The position numbers were made by a program, and so were the translations under genes. A DNA stretch of 64,000 nucleotides. Origin: Candidatus Accumulibacter conexus. GTDB taxonomy: Bacteria > Pseudomonadota > Gammaproteobacteria > Burkholderiales > Rhodocyclaceae. Below the pieces are notes generated by a model, which was not told where the DNA came from, ran no database searches, and saw nothing but the letters and a program-made list of their open reading frames with translations. This document shows positions 1-9,441 of this stretch, piece after piece; position 1 is the first letter of the stretch, and every line of letters starts with the position of its first letter. The stretch is taken from assembly GCA_017592775.1 (NCBI GenBank), contig JAGFNJ010000007.1:54567-118566 (forward strand), written 5' to 3'.

Positions 1-688
1 TCTCGGTCCGCAAGACGCGCGGCCCGAGACGTACTGGCAGAAAACCGGATGACGCCGCCAACTGCGCTTCCTCGGCAGCCAGCCCCCCTTCGCTGCCGAC
101 CAGCAGCTCGACGGGCCTGCCCGCGAGCGGTGGCGACACACGCTGCAGCGAGTGTGCCGCGCCTGCTGCCAGCATCAGACGCAGTGCCCCGGCCGGTGGC
201 GGGCGCAGCAGCCAGCTCTCGAGTGGCTCGACGGGCGACAGCTCCGGCAACCGGTTGCGGCCGCATTGCTCGCAGGCAGCGACAATCACCGCCCGCCAGT
301 GGTCCAGCCGGCGCCCTGCCCGCTCCCCGGCCAGACGCGCCACGCTGCGCCGCGACAGCACCGGCACGATGCGCGCGACACCCAATTCGACGGCCTTCTG
401 CACGGTCAGGTCCATTTTCTCGCCAGCCTGCAGCGACTGGACCAGCGTGACCGGCAGCAGAGACTCCCGTTCCACCGCCGACCAGTCGGTCAGCTCGACG
501 CTCACCCGCCGGCGATCGCTGGCGACGATGCGCGCACGATACTCGCCGCCGGTGCCGTCGAACAGCGTCATCTCATCGGCACGGCGCAGTCGCAGCACCG
601 TGCTCGCATGGTGCGCCACCCGTTCCGGCAGGTCGAAACGGGCACCTGCCGCGAGCGGCTGCGGGCAATGAAAGCGGGGATGGTTCAC
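1..688 (-). CDS. rsmE: 16S rRNA (uracil-1498-N3)-methyltransferase, 3' end cut by window edge
   Basis: RsmE methylates N3 of U1498 in the decoding region of 16S rRNA using S-adenosylmethionine. The minus-strand translation from a GTG at 688 contains the family's landmarks: the GEKMDLTVQKAVELGV segment, AACEQCGRNR, the SAM-binding LVGSEGGL and the knot-forming LGPRVLRTE just before the edge. By comparison with E. coli RsmE only about 15 C-terminal residues are missing. GTG is chosen because no ATG lies upstream in frame and the product then begins like the family (NHPRFH). A perfect TATAAT lies 6 nt upstream of the GTG, so the transcript may have no leader. Identity is secure; the start is probable. 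Confidence 0.93.
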   Translation of the reverse strand, partial: MNHPRFHCPQPLAAGARFDLPERVAHHASTVLRLRRADEMTLFDGTGGEYRARIVASDRRRVSVELTDWSAVERESLLPVTLVQSLQAGEKMDLTVQKAVELGVARIVPVLSRRSVARLAGERAGRRLDHWRAVIVAACEQCGRNRLPELSPVEPLESWLLRPPPAGALRLMLAAGAAHSLQRVSPPLAGRPVELLVGSEGGLAAEEAQLAASSGFLPVRLGPRVLRTE

Positions 689-694
689 CGTGCT

Positions 695-700
695 ATTATA
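695..700 (-). promoter_or_regulatory. -10 box TATAAT of rsmE
   Basis: A consensus TATAAT read on the minus strand ends 6 nt before the rsmE GTG, placing the predicted +1 on or next to the start codon. No convincing -35 hexamer is visible at the normal distance. Inferred from sequence only. Confidence 0.5.
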
Positions 701-744
701 AGTTTTTCCGCAATCGATGTTCGCTGTTTGGAGGCCCCTGGCGC

Positions 745-1296
745 ATGGCGCTCAATACCCCGGTGTGCGAGTTCGGCTGGCGAGCCACAGACTTCGAGCT
801 GACCGATACCAGCGGTTCGCGCCAGACCCTGTCCACCCTGCGCGGCGCGAACGGTCTGCTGCTGATGTTCATCTGCAACCACTGTCCGTATGTCAAGGCG
901 ATCATCGACCGCATCTGCCGCGACGCGCGCGAGCTGCAGACCCTGGGCATCGGCGTAGCGGCGATCATGAGCAACGATCCGGCCGAGTATCCCGAGGATT
1001 CGTTCGACAACATGGTACGCGTGGCGAGAGAACTCGATTTCCCCTTTCCCTATCTGTACGATCCGACGCAGGAAGTGGCTCGCAGCTATGGCGCCGTGTG
1101 TACGCCGGACTTCTTCGGTTTCAATCGCGAGCTCGAACTGCAGTACCGCGGCCGCCTCGATGCCAGCGGCCGCATGCCGGCGCCGCCGGATGCCCGCCGC
1201 GAACTGGTGGCGGCGATGCGCCTCGTCGCCGCGACCGGCCAGGGTCCGCGGGAGCAGACGCCGAGTATCGGTTGCTCGATCAAGTGGCGTCACTGA
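745..1296 (+). CDS. Thioredoxin-like (AhpC/TSA-type) redox protein
   Basis: A 183-residue thioredoxin-fold protein. Near residues 50-56 it has ICNHCPYVK, the CxxC-type centre typical of a bacterial subfamily of thioredoxin-like proteins annotated alongside AhpC/TSA and TlpA. The N-terminal A-x-D-F-x-L-x-D-x-x-G segment (about residues 12-22) matches peroxiredoxin-like folds, and CTPDFFGF later supplies the cis-proline region. No signal peptide is seen, so it is probably cytoplasmic. It likely reduces or oxidises disulfides or acts as a thiol peroxidase; the substrate is unknown. GGAGG lies about 10 nt before the ATG. It is divergent from rsmE and followed after 6 nt by the IMPase-family gene. 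Confidence 0.8.
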   Translation: MALNTPVCEFGWRATDFELTDTSGSRQTLSTLRGANGLLLMFICNHCPYVKAIIDRICRDARELQTLGIGVAAIMSNDPAEYPEDSFDNMVRVARELDFPFPYLYDPTQEVARSYGAVCTPDFFGFNRELELQYRGRLDASGRMPAPPDARRELVAAMRLVAATGQGPREQTPSIGCSIKWRH

Positions 1297-1302
1297 GCGG
1301 GC

Positions 1303-2187
1303 ATGCGGGAGAAGAACGGCGCGGTCGCCCCGCTGGCTGACGGCGAACTCAAGCGGATGCTCGATGCCAGCATCGCGCTGGTCCGTGAAGTGGCTCAACG
1401 TGAGATCATTCCGCGCTTCCTGCGCGTCAGCCACGGCCAGCGCAAGGATGACGGGTCGCTGTGTTCGGAAGCGGATGTCGCCGCACAGCGTTTCCTTGTC
1501 GACCGCCTGAGCGGGATTCACCGCTGCCCGATCATCGGTGAAGAGATGTCGCCGGAGGCGCAGCGCGCCATCTGGGAGGCGAGCGGTGACGACCCACGCG
1601 GCCTCTGGTCGATCGATCCGATCGACGGCACCACCAACTTCATCAACGGATTGCCCTGCTTCGCCGTTTCAATTGCCTGGCTGGGGGCGCGCCGCACGCG
1701 CCTGGCGGTCACCTACAATCCGATCACCGACGAGATGTTCTACGCCCGGCAAGGCAATGGCGCCTATCTCAACGGCCGCCGCCTGCCGCTGCGCCAGGTG
1801 ACGGCCGACATCGCCCGCGCCGTCGGCGGCGTCGACTTCAAGAGGATCCCCAAACCACTGGCCGATCGCATCGCCGTTCGCCCGCCGTTCTACTCGCAGC
1901 GCAACTTCGGCAGCTCGACGCTCGACTGGTGCAACCTGGCTGCCGGCCGACTCGATCTGTATCTGCACGGCGGCCAGATGCTCTGGGATTACGCAGCCGG
2001 CAGCCTGATCCTGCGTGAGGCCGGCGGCCGGATGTGTTCGTTGGCGCATGACGACTATGACGCCGAGGACGTCTGGCGCCGGCCGGTGATCGCCGCCCTG
2101 CATCCTGCCGTCTTCGCCGCCTGGCGCGACTGGGTTCGCCAGGACACACCGCCGGTCGTCGGCGCGAACGCGGACGAGAGCCGCTGA
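1303..2187 (+). CDS. Inositol monophosphatase family protein
   Basis: A 294-residue Mg2+-dependent phosphatase of the IMPase/CysQ/FBPase superfamily. The metal-binding motif DPIDGTTNFINGLP (about residues 106-119), the preceding GEEM, and the C-terminal WDYAAGSLILREAGG (about residues 225-239) are all present, so the active site looks complete. Likely substrates are inositol phosphates, 3'-phosphoadenosine phosphates or histidinol phosphate; sequence alone does not decide between them. The ATG is 6 nt after the previous stop, suggesting co-transcription. The opposite-strand PLP gene converges on it. Confidence 0.85.
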   Translation: MREKNGAVAPLADGELKRMLDASIALVREVAQREIIPRFLRVSHGQRKDDGSLCSEADVAAQRFLVDRLSGIHRCPIIGEEMSPEAQRAIWEASGDDPRGLWSIDPIDGTTNFINGLPCFAVSIAWLGARRTRLAVTYNPITDEMFYARQGNGAYLNGRRLPLRQVTADIARAVGGVDFKRIPKPLADRIAVRPPFYSQRNFGSSTLDWCNLAAGRLDLYLHGGQMLWDYAAGSLILREAGGRMCSLAHDDYDAEDVWRRPVIAALHPAVFAAWRDWVRQDTPPVVGANADESR

Positions 2188-2213
2188 CGCGCGGGCCGCC
2201 CGGGGACTGTCGG

Positions 2214-3353
2214 CTAGTCGTGCGTCAGTTCGCCGGCCAGTCGCCAGCCGGCTGACAGCTCTTCGGGAAGCTGTCCGGTGTCCAGGGTGACGGCGAGAGC
2301 GGCGCGCTCGCGCTCGCAACCCAGACCGGCCTGCTGCAACCAGCTCTCGCTGTAGTAGGTGTGGCGGTAGCGATCGCCCGAATCGCAGAGCAGGGTGACG
2401 ACCGAGCCCTGCACACCGCGCTCCCGCATCCGCGCCATGCACGCCAGCGTGGCGATCAGGTTGGTGCCGGTCGAGGCACCGACACTGCGTCCGAGACGGG
2501 CCGTGAGTTCGTGCATCGCCGCCAGTGACCAGACGTCCGGGACCGCGACCATGGCATCGATGACCTGCGGCAGGAAGGACGCCTCGACGCGCGGGCGGCC
2601 GATGCCTTCGATGCGCGAGCCCGCATGCAGCGAGAGGTCGGGCTGGCGGGTGCGGTAGTGATCGAAGAATACCGAGTATTCCGGGTCGGCCGCACAGACG
2701 CGGGTCGTGCGGGCACAGTAGCGGACGTAACGACCGATGGTGGCGACGGTGCCGCCGGTGCCGGCACCGGAGACGATCCACCCCGGCACCGGGTGACGCT
2801 CGAGACGCATCTGCTGAAAGATCGACTCGGCGATGTTGTTGTTCGCGCGCCAGTCGGTCGCCCGCTCGGCGTAGGTGAATTGGTCGAGAAAATGGCCACC
2901 GAGTTCGTCGGCCAGTCGCCTGGATTCGCTGCCGATGGCCGCCGGATCGTCGACCAGTTGGCAGCGCCCACCCTGGAACTCGATCGCGGCGATCTTCTCG
3001 CTCGAGGTCACCGCCGGCATCACGGCGACAAAGGGCAGCGAGAGGAGACGGGCGAAATAGGCTTCCGAGATCGCCGTCGAACCGCTCGACGCCTCGACGA
3101 CGGGGGCTCCCTGGCGCAGCCAGCCGTTGCAGAGCGCGTAAAGAAACAGCGAGCGCGCGAGGCGATGCTTGAGGCTGCCCGTCGGATGACTCGATTCGTC
3201 CTTGAGATACAGGTCCACCTGCGGAAAGCCGGGCAACGGCAGGGGAATCAGGTGCGTGTCGCTGGAGCGCTGGAAATCGGCCTCGATGCGGCGCACGGCA
3301 GCGAGTTCCCAGGCCCTCTCGCTGCCTGCCGCAGCTGGCATGCTCGTCTTCAT
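2214..3353 (-). CDS. PLP-dependent cysteine synthase-fold enzyme (Cds1-like)
   Basis: A 379-residue fold-type II PLP enzyme. The lysine motif [15 protein letters not shown] (about residues 51-65) is the Schiff-base site, followed by the [10 protein letters not shown] substrate loop and a GAGTGGT phosphate-binding loop near residues 195-205. The N-terminal extension, the [11 protein letters not shown] signature and the overall length resemble the L-cysteine desulfhydrase (Cds1/Rv3684) branch rather than CysK or CysM, so it may release sulfide from cysteine; a synthase activity cannot be excluded. It is monocistronic on the minus strand, convergent with the IMPase-family gene and divergent from apbC. 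Confidence 0.8.
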   Translation of the reverse strand: MKTSMPAAAGSERAWELAAVRRIEADFQRSSDTHLIPLPLPGFPQVDLYLKDESSHPTGSLKHRLARSLFLYALCNGWLRQGAPVVEASSGSTAISEAYFARLLSLPFVAVMPAVTSSEKIAAIEFQGGRCQLVDDPAAIGSESRRLADELGGHFLDQFTYAERATDWRANNNIAESIFQQMRLERHPVPGWIVSGAGTGGTVATIGRYVRYCARTTRVCAADPEYSVFFDHYRTRQPDLSLHAGSRIEGIGRPRVEASFLPQVIDAMVAVPDVWSLAAMHELTARLGRSVGASTGTNLIATLACMARMRERGVQGSVVTLLCDSGDRYRHTYYSESWLQQAGLGCERERAALAVTLDTGQLPEELSAGWRLAGELTHD

Positions 3354-3485
3354 GGGCAGAGTCTAGCAGCCCGCGCGAGCGGCGGCAAAACCCCGTGCGA
3401 GACCCGCCACTGCGCGCGGCACGCGATTCTGGGTTAAACTATAGTAAATTGCTCAAGTATCCATCAATCACGGGAACGCGAACAG

Positions 3486-4577
3486 ATGTCCATCACGACG
3501 GAAGCGGTGCACGCAGCACTGAAACAAATCATCGACCCCAATACACGCAAGGATTACCTGTCGACGCGGTCGGCAAGAAACATCAGGATCGACGGTGCCG
3601 ATGTCTCGCTCGACATCGAACTCGGGTATCCGGCCAGAAGCCAGATCGACGCCATCCGGCGATGCGTGATCGACGGTCTGCGAACGATCCCGGGGATCGG
3701 CAACGTCAGCGCCAACGTCGCGTCGGGCATCGTGGCACACACCGTGCAGCGTGGACTGAAGCCGCTGCCGGGGGTGAAGAACATCATCGCCATTGCCTCC
3801 GGCAAGGGTGGCGTCGGCAAGAGCACGACGGCCGTCAATCTGGCGCTGGCGCTGGCGCAGGAGGGCGCGACCGTCGGTCTGCTCGATGCCGATATCTATG
3901 GCCCGTCGCAGCCACAGATGCTCGGCCTCGCCGGCAGGCGACCCGAGTCGAGCGACGGCGTGTCGATGGATCCGCTGCTCGCACACGGGCTGCAGGCGAT
4001 GTCGATCGGTTTCATGATCGACATCGATTCGCCGATGGTCTGGCGCGGCCCAATGGTGACACAGGCTCTCGAGCAACTGCTGAAGCAGACCAACTGGCAG
4101 GATGTCGATTACCTGCTGGTCGACATGCCGCCGGGGACGGGCGACACGCAGCTCACCCTGTCGCAGAAGGTTCCGGTCACCGGCGCGGTGATCGTCACGA
4201 CACCGCAGGACATCGCCCTCATCGATGCGCGCAAGGGGTTGAAGATGTTCGAGAAGGTCGGCATCCCGATTCTCGGCCTGGTCGAGAACATGAGCATCCA
4301 CATCTGCTCGCAGTGCGGGCATGAGGAGCACATCTTCGGTCACGGCGGCGGCGAGCAGATGTGCCGCGACTACGATACCGAGTTTCTCGGCGCTCTGCCG
4401 CTCGAGCTGTCGATCCGTGAACTGACCGATGCCGGTACACCGACGGTCGTCGGCGCACCGGATTCCCGGGCAGCCAGCATCTACCGCACGATTGCCCGCC
4501 GCCTGGCGGTGAAGGTCGCCGAGCGGGCACGCGACATGAGTGCACGCTTTCCGAACATCGTCGTCCAGAACACCTGA
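3486..4577 (+). CDS. apbC: Iron-sulfur cluster carrier ATPase ApbC/Mrp
   Basis: A 363-residue Mrp/NBP35-type P-loop ATPase that binds and delivers Fe-S clusters to apo-proteins in the cytoplasm. An N-terminal MIP18/DUF59 domain (about residues 5-80) precedes the deviant Walker A GKGGVGKST (about residues 106-114). The DMPPGTGD switch region and the cluster-binding pair ICSQCG (about residues 275-280) are intact. A possible -10 (TATAGT, 3440-3445) lies 40 nt upstream of the ATG. Length and domain order are normal for the family. It is followed by dcd in the same direction, a common betaproteobacterial neighbourhood. Confidence 0.95.
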   Translation: MSITTEAVHAALKQIIDPNTRKDYLSTRSARNIRIDGADVSLDIELGYPARSQIDAIRRCVIDGLRTIPGIGNVSANVASGIVAHTVQRGLKPLPGVKNIIAIASGKGGVGKSTTAVNLALALAQEGATVGLLDADIYGPSQPQMLGLAGRRPESSDGVSMDPLLAHGLQAMSIGFMIDIDSPMVWRGPMVTQALEQLLKQTNWQDVDYLLVDMPPGTGDTQLTLSQKVPVTGAVIVTTPQDIALIDARKGLKMFEKVGIPILGLVENMSIHICSQCGHEEHIFGHGGGEQMCRDYDTEFLGALPLELSIRELTDAGTPTVVGAPDSRAASIYRTIARRLAVKVAERARDMSARFPNIVVQNT

Positions 4578-4689
4578 AGCGCCGCTGGCGCCCTGCCGCG
4601 CCGCCGCTCGCCAAGGCGGTTTCATCCGCTGCCCGGACCCCGTAGAATGAGCAGACTTTTCTCTCTCGGTGGGGTGCGGGTGGCGGCCA

Positions 4690-5256
4690 ATGTCAATCAA
4701 ATCGGATAGGTGGATCCGCCGCATGGCGGAGCAGCACGGCATGATCGACCCCTTCGAACCGACGCAGGTGCGCGAGGTCGATGGTCGCCGCATCGTCTCC
4801 TACGGTACCTCCAGCTACGGTTATGACATCCGCTGTTCGGATGAATTCAAGCTGTTCACCAATCTCAACTCGACGATCGTGGACCCGAAGAACTTCGACC
4901 CGAACTCCTTCGTCGAGGTCAAGAACGACTTCTGCATCATCCCGCCCAACTCGTTTGCCCTTGCCCGGACGGTCGAGTACTTCCGCATTCCGCGCAGTGT
5001 TCTCACCGTTTGCCTGGGCAAGAGCACCTATGCGCGTTGCGGCATCATCGTCAACGTGACGCCCTTCGAACCCGAATGGGAGGGTCATGTCACGCTCGAA
5101 TTCTCCAACACGACGCCACTGCCGGCGAAGATCTACGCCAACGAAGGAATCGCGCAGGTATTGTTCTTCGAATCCGACGAGGAATGCGAGATTTCCTACA
5201 AGGATCGCGGTGGCAAGTACCAGGGTCAGGTGGGCGTGACCCTGCCCAAGATCTGA
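4690..5256 (+). CDS. dcd: dCTP deaminase
   Basis: Dcd deaminates dCTP to dUTP, the main source of dUMP for thymidylate synthesis in many bacteria. The 188-residue product begins MSIKSDRW, the family's typical N-terminus, which favours this ATG over one seven codons upstream. [17 protein letters not shown] and the catalytic-glutamate segment GHVTLEFSN are conserved, as is the C-terminal GKYQGQ. A TAGAAT -10-like box at 4643-4648 lies about 40 nt upstream. It acts as a homotrimer in the cytoplasm. Confidence 0.96.
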   Translation: MSIKSDRWIRRMAEQHGMIDPFEPTQVREVDGRRIVSYGTSSYGYDIRCSDEFKLFTNLNSTIVDPKNFDPNSFVEVKNDFCIIPPNSFALARTVEYFRIPRSVLTVCLGKSTYARCGIIVNVTPFEPEWEGHVTLEFSNTTPLPAKIYANEGIAQVLFFESDEECEISYKDRGGKYQGQVGVTLPKI

Positions 5257-5363
5257 GCTGCCCGCGAGGCCACCAGGAGAGCAACGGGCAGCACTGTGTT
5301 TCCGCCGCCGGCTGACACCGACGCTGCCGACATCTCACCCCGACCAGAGACTGGATTCCGCAG

Positions 5364-7601
5364 ATGCATTTCAATTTCCCGGTAATCGTCATCGACAAGG
5401 ATTACCGCTCGGAAAACACCGGCGGAATCGGCATTCGCGCGCTCGCCAAGGCGATCGAGAAGAAGGGCTTCGAGGTCTTCGGCGTCACCAGCTACGGCGA
5501 CCTGACCTCCTTTGCGCAGCAGCAGAGCCGTGCCTCGGCCTTCATCCTGTCGATCGACGACGAGGAGTTCAAGCATGGCCGATCGGACCAGACGATCGCC
5601 AGCCTGCGCGCCTTCGTCAAGGAAATACGCTGCCGAAACGAGGACATTCCAATCTTCCTCTACGGCGAGACCCGCACCTCGCGCCACATTCCGAACGACG
5701 TCCTGCGCGAACTGCACGGTTTCATCCACATGTTCGAGGACACCGCCGAGTTCATCAGCCGCTACGTCGTCCGTGAAGCCAAGGCCTACCTCGAGAGCCT
5801 GGCGCCGCCCTTCTTCCGGGCGCTGACGCATTACGCCGAGGACGGATCCTACTCCTGGCACTGTCCCGGTCATTCGGGCGGTGTCGCCTTCCTGAAGAGC
5901 CCGGTGGGGCGCATGTTCCACCAGTTCTTCGGTGAGAACATGCTGCGTGCCGATGTCTGCAATGCGGTCGAGGAACTCGGCCAGCTGCTCGACCACACCG
6001 GCCCGGTGGCGGCCTCCGAGCGCAACGCGGCGCGCATCTTCAACGCCGATCACCTGTTCTTCGTCACCAACGGTACCTCGACCTCGAACAAGATCGTCTG
6101 GCATTCGACCGTCGCCCCGGGCGACATCGTCATCGTCGACCGCAACTGCCACAAGTCGATTCTTCACTCGATCATCATGACCGGCGCCATCCCGGTGTTC
6201 CTGATGCCGACCCGCAACCATTACGGGATCATCGGCCCGATTCCGAAGGAGGAGTTTCTCTGGCAGAACATCCGCGCCAAGATCGAGGCACACCCCTTCG
6301 CGCGTGATGTCCGGAGCAAGCCGCGCGTGCTGACCATCACCCAGAGCACCTACGACGGCATCCTGTACAACGTCGAGGAGATCAAGCAGATGCTCGACGG
6401 CGTCATCGACACCCTGCATTTCGACGAAGCGTGGTTGCCGCACGCGGCCTTCCATGACTTCTACGGCGACTACCATGCCATCGGCGCCGATCGGCCGCGC
6501 TGCCAGGATTCGATGATCTTCTCGACGCAATCGACGCACAAGTTGCTCGCCGGGCTGTCGCAGGCATCGCAGATCCTGGTGCAGGAGTCGGCAGGACGCA
6601 AGCTCGACCGTGATGTCTTCAACGAAGCCTATCTGATGCACACCTCGACCTCGCCGCAGTACGCGATCATCGCCTCCTGCGACGTCGCCGCGGCGATGAT
6701 GGAGGCCCCGGAGGGAACCGCGCTGGTCGAGGAGTCGATTGCCGAGGCGCTGAATTTCCGCAGCACGATGCGCAAGGTGGAAAGCGAGTGGGGTGCCGAC
6801 TGGTGGTTCAAGGTTTGGGGGCCAGAGGATCTGAGCGGCGAGGGTCTCGAGGAACGCACGGCGTGGATCCTGAGGCCGGGCGAGCGCTGGCACGGCTTCG
6901 GCCAACTCGCCGAGGGTTTCAACATGCTCGACCCGATCAAGGCAACCATCATCACACCCGGGCTGGACGTGGACGGAGCATTCGCCGAGTGGGGCATCCC
7001 GGCGGCGATCGTCACCAAGTACCTGGCCGAACATGGGATCATCGTCGAGAAGTGCGGTCTCTACTCGTTCTTCATCATGTTCACCATCGGCATCACCAAG
7101 GGTCGCTGGAATACCATGGTGACCGAGTTGCAGCAGTTCAAGGATGGCTACGACCAGAACCTGCCGCTATGGAAGGTCATGCCGGAGTTTCTGGGCAAGA
7201 ACCCGCGCTACGACAGGTACGGGCTGAAGGATCTCTGCCGGCAGATTCACGGCGTCTATGCGGCCAACGACGTCGCGCATCTGACCACCCGCATGTACCT
7301 CTCGGACATGGAGCCGGCGATGAAACCGACCGATGCCTTCGCCAAGATGGCGCACCGGGAGATTGACCGCGTGCCGATCGACGAACTCGAGGGGCGCATC
7401 ACCAGCACCCTGCTGACGCCTTACCCGCCAGGAATTCCGTTGCTGATCCCGGGCGAACGTTTCAATGCGACGATCGTCCGCTACCTGCAGTTCGCGCGCG
7501 ATTTCAACGAACGCTTTCCCGGCTTCGAAACCGACGTCCATGGCCTGGTCAAGGCGCTGGTCGATGGCAAGCCGGTGTATTCGGTAGACTGCGTCCGCTG
7601 A
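5364..7601 (+). CDS. Biodegradative-type Orn/Lys/Arg decarboxylase
   Basis: A 745-residue fold-type I PLP decarboxylase with the three domains of the AdiA/CadA/SpeC family: an N-terminal wing domain (about 1-140), the large PLP domain and a C-terminal domain. STQSTHKLLAGLSQ carries the PLP lysine; the HFDEAW aspartate and SWHCPGHSGG are conserved. Length and motifs such as DRNCHKSI and TPYPPGIPLL are closest to AdiA, so arginine is the best guess, but lysine or ornithine are possible. No antiporter gene is adjacent, which argues against a dedicated acid-resistance pair here; polyamine synthesis is an alternative role. A hairpin follows the stop. Confidence 0.88.
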   Translation: MHFNFPVIVIDKDYRSENTGGIGIRALAKAIEKKGFEVFGVTSYGDLTSFAQQQSRASAFILSIDDEEFKHGRSDQTIASLRAFVKEIRCRNEDIPIFLYGETRTSRHIPNDVLRELHGFIHMFEDTAEFISRYVVREAKAYLESLAPPFFRALTHYAEDGSYSWHCPGHSGGVAFLKSPVGRMFHQFFGENMLRADVCNAVEELGQLLDHTGPVAASERNAARIFNADHLFFVTNGTSTSNKIVWHSTVAPGDIVIVDRNCHKSILHSIIMTGAIPVFLMPTRNHYGIIGPIPKEEFLWQNIRAKIEAHPFARDVRSKPRVLTITQSTYDGILYNVEEIKQMLDGVIDTLHFDEAWLPHAAFHDFYGDYHAIGADRPRCQDSMIFSTQSTHKLLAGLSQASQILVQESAGRKLDRDVFNEAYLMHTSTSPQYAIIASCDVAAAMMEAPEGTALVEESIAEALNFRSTMRKVESEWGADWWFKVWGPEDLSGEGLEERTAWILRPGERWHGFGQLAEGFNMLDPIKATIITPGLDVDGAFAEWGIPAAIVTKYLAEHGIIVEKCGLYSFFIMFTIGITKGRWNTMVTELQQFKDGYDQNLPLWKVMPEFLGKNPRYDRYGLKDLCRQIHGVYAANDVAHLTTRMYLSDMEPAMKPTDAFAKMAHREIDRVPIDELEGRITSTLLTPYPPGIPLLIPGERFNATIVRYLQFARDFNERFPGFETDVHGLVKALVDGKPVYSVDCVR

Positions 7602-7613
7602 GTCCCTGGCTCA

Positions 7614-7640
7614 GCGGCAGGAGCGGCACTGGCCTGCCGC
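7614..7640 (+). terminator. Possible hairpin terminator between convergent genes
   Basis: GCGGCAGG (7614-7621) can pair perfectly with CCTGCCGC (7633-7640) across an 11-nt loop, between the decarboxylase stop and the convergent CBS-protein stop. There is no T-tract, so it may act weakly or with Rho. Confidence 0.35.
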
Positions 7641-7648
7641 CACCGGCC

Positions 7649-9166
7649 TCAGCGCCCGGCCGTTGGCGCCGGCGGCGGCACCTCGGCCAGATTGCCGCTG
7701 GCCGGCCCGGTCTCCGCATCGCTGGCCGGGACCGTTTCTTCGTCGTCTTCCGGCACCACCGGGTCGCCGGCTGAAGTATCCTCGACCAGGCGCTGGACGC
7801 CGTCCTCGCCCACCGCCGTGTCCTCGAAGCGGAGCAGCGTGATGCGGTGGTTGTCCATCTCGAGCACGGTCAGCCGGGCTCCCTCGAGCTGCACGGTATC
7901 ACCAACCTTCGGTACGCTGCCCAGTCGCTTGTAGAACAGGCCGGCCAGCGTCACGTAGTCGTCATCCCTCGGGAACGGGAAGTCGACCAGGCTCTCGAGG
8001 TCCGAGACGCGCATCGAGGCATCGATCTCGTACTGGCTGCCGACCAGTTTCTTCACCCGTCTCGCCTGGCGGGTGAACTCGTCCTCATACTCGCCGACGA
8101 TCTCCTCGAGGATGTCCTCGAGGGTGATGATCCCCTCCGTGCCACCATACTCGTCGATCACCACCGCCATCTGCTGCCGCGTCCGCTTGAAGTCCTTCAG
8201 CAGATCGCTCAGCAGCTTGCTGTTGGGCACGATGTACGGCGCCTGCGCAAAATCACCGACGGGTCGCCGGCTGACGTCATCGAGCTTGTCGCCGCTGCTC
8301 TCGGCCATGACGCTCAGCAGTTCCTTGATCGCCACGACGCCGGTGATGCGGTCGAGGCTCTTGTCGTAGACCGGGAAACGCGCATGCGGCACGTCGCGGA
8401 ACAGCCGCAGCGCCTCGGCCAGGGTCTCTTCGCGGGCCAGCGCACGAATCTGGGTGCGCGGGATCATCGCCTCGCGGACGGTGTGCTCGTCGAGCTTGAA
8501 GACGCCGCGAATCATCTCCGTCTCCTCGCGCGCGAGGGTTCCATCCTTTTCGCTCGCGGAGAGGATCATGCGGATCTCCTCGACCGACATCGTGAAGTGG
8601 CTTTCGCCGTGGCCTTCGAGGTTGCTCTGGCCGAACAGCCGCAGCAGCCCATTTGAAGACATCTTCATGACGTAGATCAGCGGCCTGAAGGTGAGGTACA
8701 GCAGGTTGATCATGCCACCGACGGCCATGCTGAGCTGCTCCGCCTTGTGGAAGGCGAGCACCTTCGGTGCCAGTTCGCCGGCGACCACATGCAGGTACGA
8801 GATGACGACGAAGGCAAAGACGTAGGAGACGGTGTGCGCGGCCTTGACCAGCGCCTCGCTGTCGCCGAAGAGCGTCAAGGCGGCGACGAACCAGGGATCG
8901 GTCAGCGTGCTGATGGTCTCCATGCCGACTGCTCCGAGACCGAGCGAGACGAGGGTGATGCCGACCTGGGTCACCGAGTAGAATCGTTCCGGTTCGTTGT
9001 GCAGCATTTCGACGCGGGCGGCCCGTTTGTCGCCGTCCTCCGCCAGTTGGCGAATGCGGCTGCGCCGCGCCGACGAGATGGCGATCTCCGAGCCGACGAA
9101 GAACGCATTGCCGGCGATGAACACCAGGATCAGCACCAGATTCATGTAAAGCGCCATCTGTTCCAT
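7649..9166 (-). CDS. CNNM-CBS-CorC/HlyC family membrane protein
   Basis: A 505-residue inner-membrane protein. A DUF21/CNNM transmembrane domain (about residues 1-190, starting with a hydrophobic helix near residues 6-25) is followed by a CBS pair (about 215-335, including REAMIPRTQIRAL and DEYGGTEGIITLEDILEEIVGE) and a CorC_HlyC domain (about 350-430), then a proline/acid-rich tail. Family members take part in Mg2+/Co2+ homeostasis or export; the older haemolysin label is not supported by function. AGGAGGGG lies 5-6 nt ahead of the ATG, giving a secure start. It is divergent from hisG. Confidence 0.9.
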   Translation of the reverse strand: MEQMALYMNLVLILVFIAGNAFFVGSEIAISSARRSRIRQLAEDGDKRAARVEMLHNEPERFYSVTQVGITLVSLGLGAVGMETISTLTDPWFVAALTLFGDSEALVKAAHTVSYVFAFVVISYLHVVAGELAPKVLAFHKAEQLSMAVGGMINLLYLTFRPLIYVMKMSSNGLLRLFGQSNLEGHGESHFTMSVEEIRMILSASEKDGTLAREETEMIRGVFKLDEHTVREAMIPRTQIRALAREETLAEALRLFRDVPHARFPVYDKSLDRITGVVAIKELLSVMAESSGDKLDDVSRRPVGDFAQAPYIVPNSKLLSDLLKDFKRTRQQMAVVIDEYGGTEGIITLEDILEEIVGEYEDEFTRQARRVKKLVGSQYEIDASMRVSDLESLVDFPFPRDDDYVTLAGLFYKRLGSVPKVGDTVQLEGARLTVLEMDNHRITLLRFEDTAVGEDGVQRLVEDTSAGDPVVPEDDEETVPASDAETGPASGNLAEVPPPAPTAGR

Positions 9167-9441
9167 GCAGTACCCCTCCTTTGTTGTCTCCGCTGCGGTC
9201 AGAACGCTGGCAGTGCCGGCAGCGGCACGGCGGGCGCCTGCCCACCGTTCATGATTGTTCGTCTAACGGGGGAATTCTCCGATATCCGCCTCGCGCAGGC
9301 CGAATGATACGCCATTGATGCCCGAATCCTAGCCGTTTGCGGCTCACCACAGCCGCCAGCGCCGGTCGCCCCGGCGTGCGCCAGCGGGCGACAGCCCGGC
9401 GTTGCGCTAGAATGCGCCATTTCTCCAGCACAAGGAAAGCA

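Noticed and set aside
5226-7034. A 602-codon minus-strand frame
   Set aside because: It is antisense to the PLP decarboxylase and arises from GC-rich codon bias.
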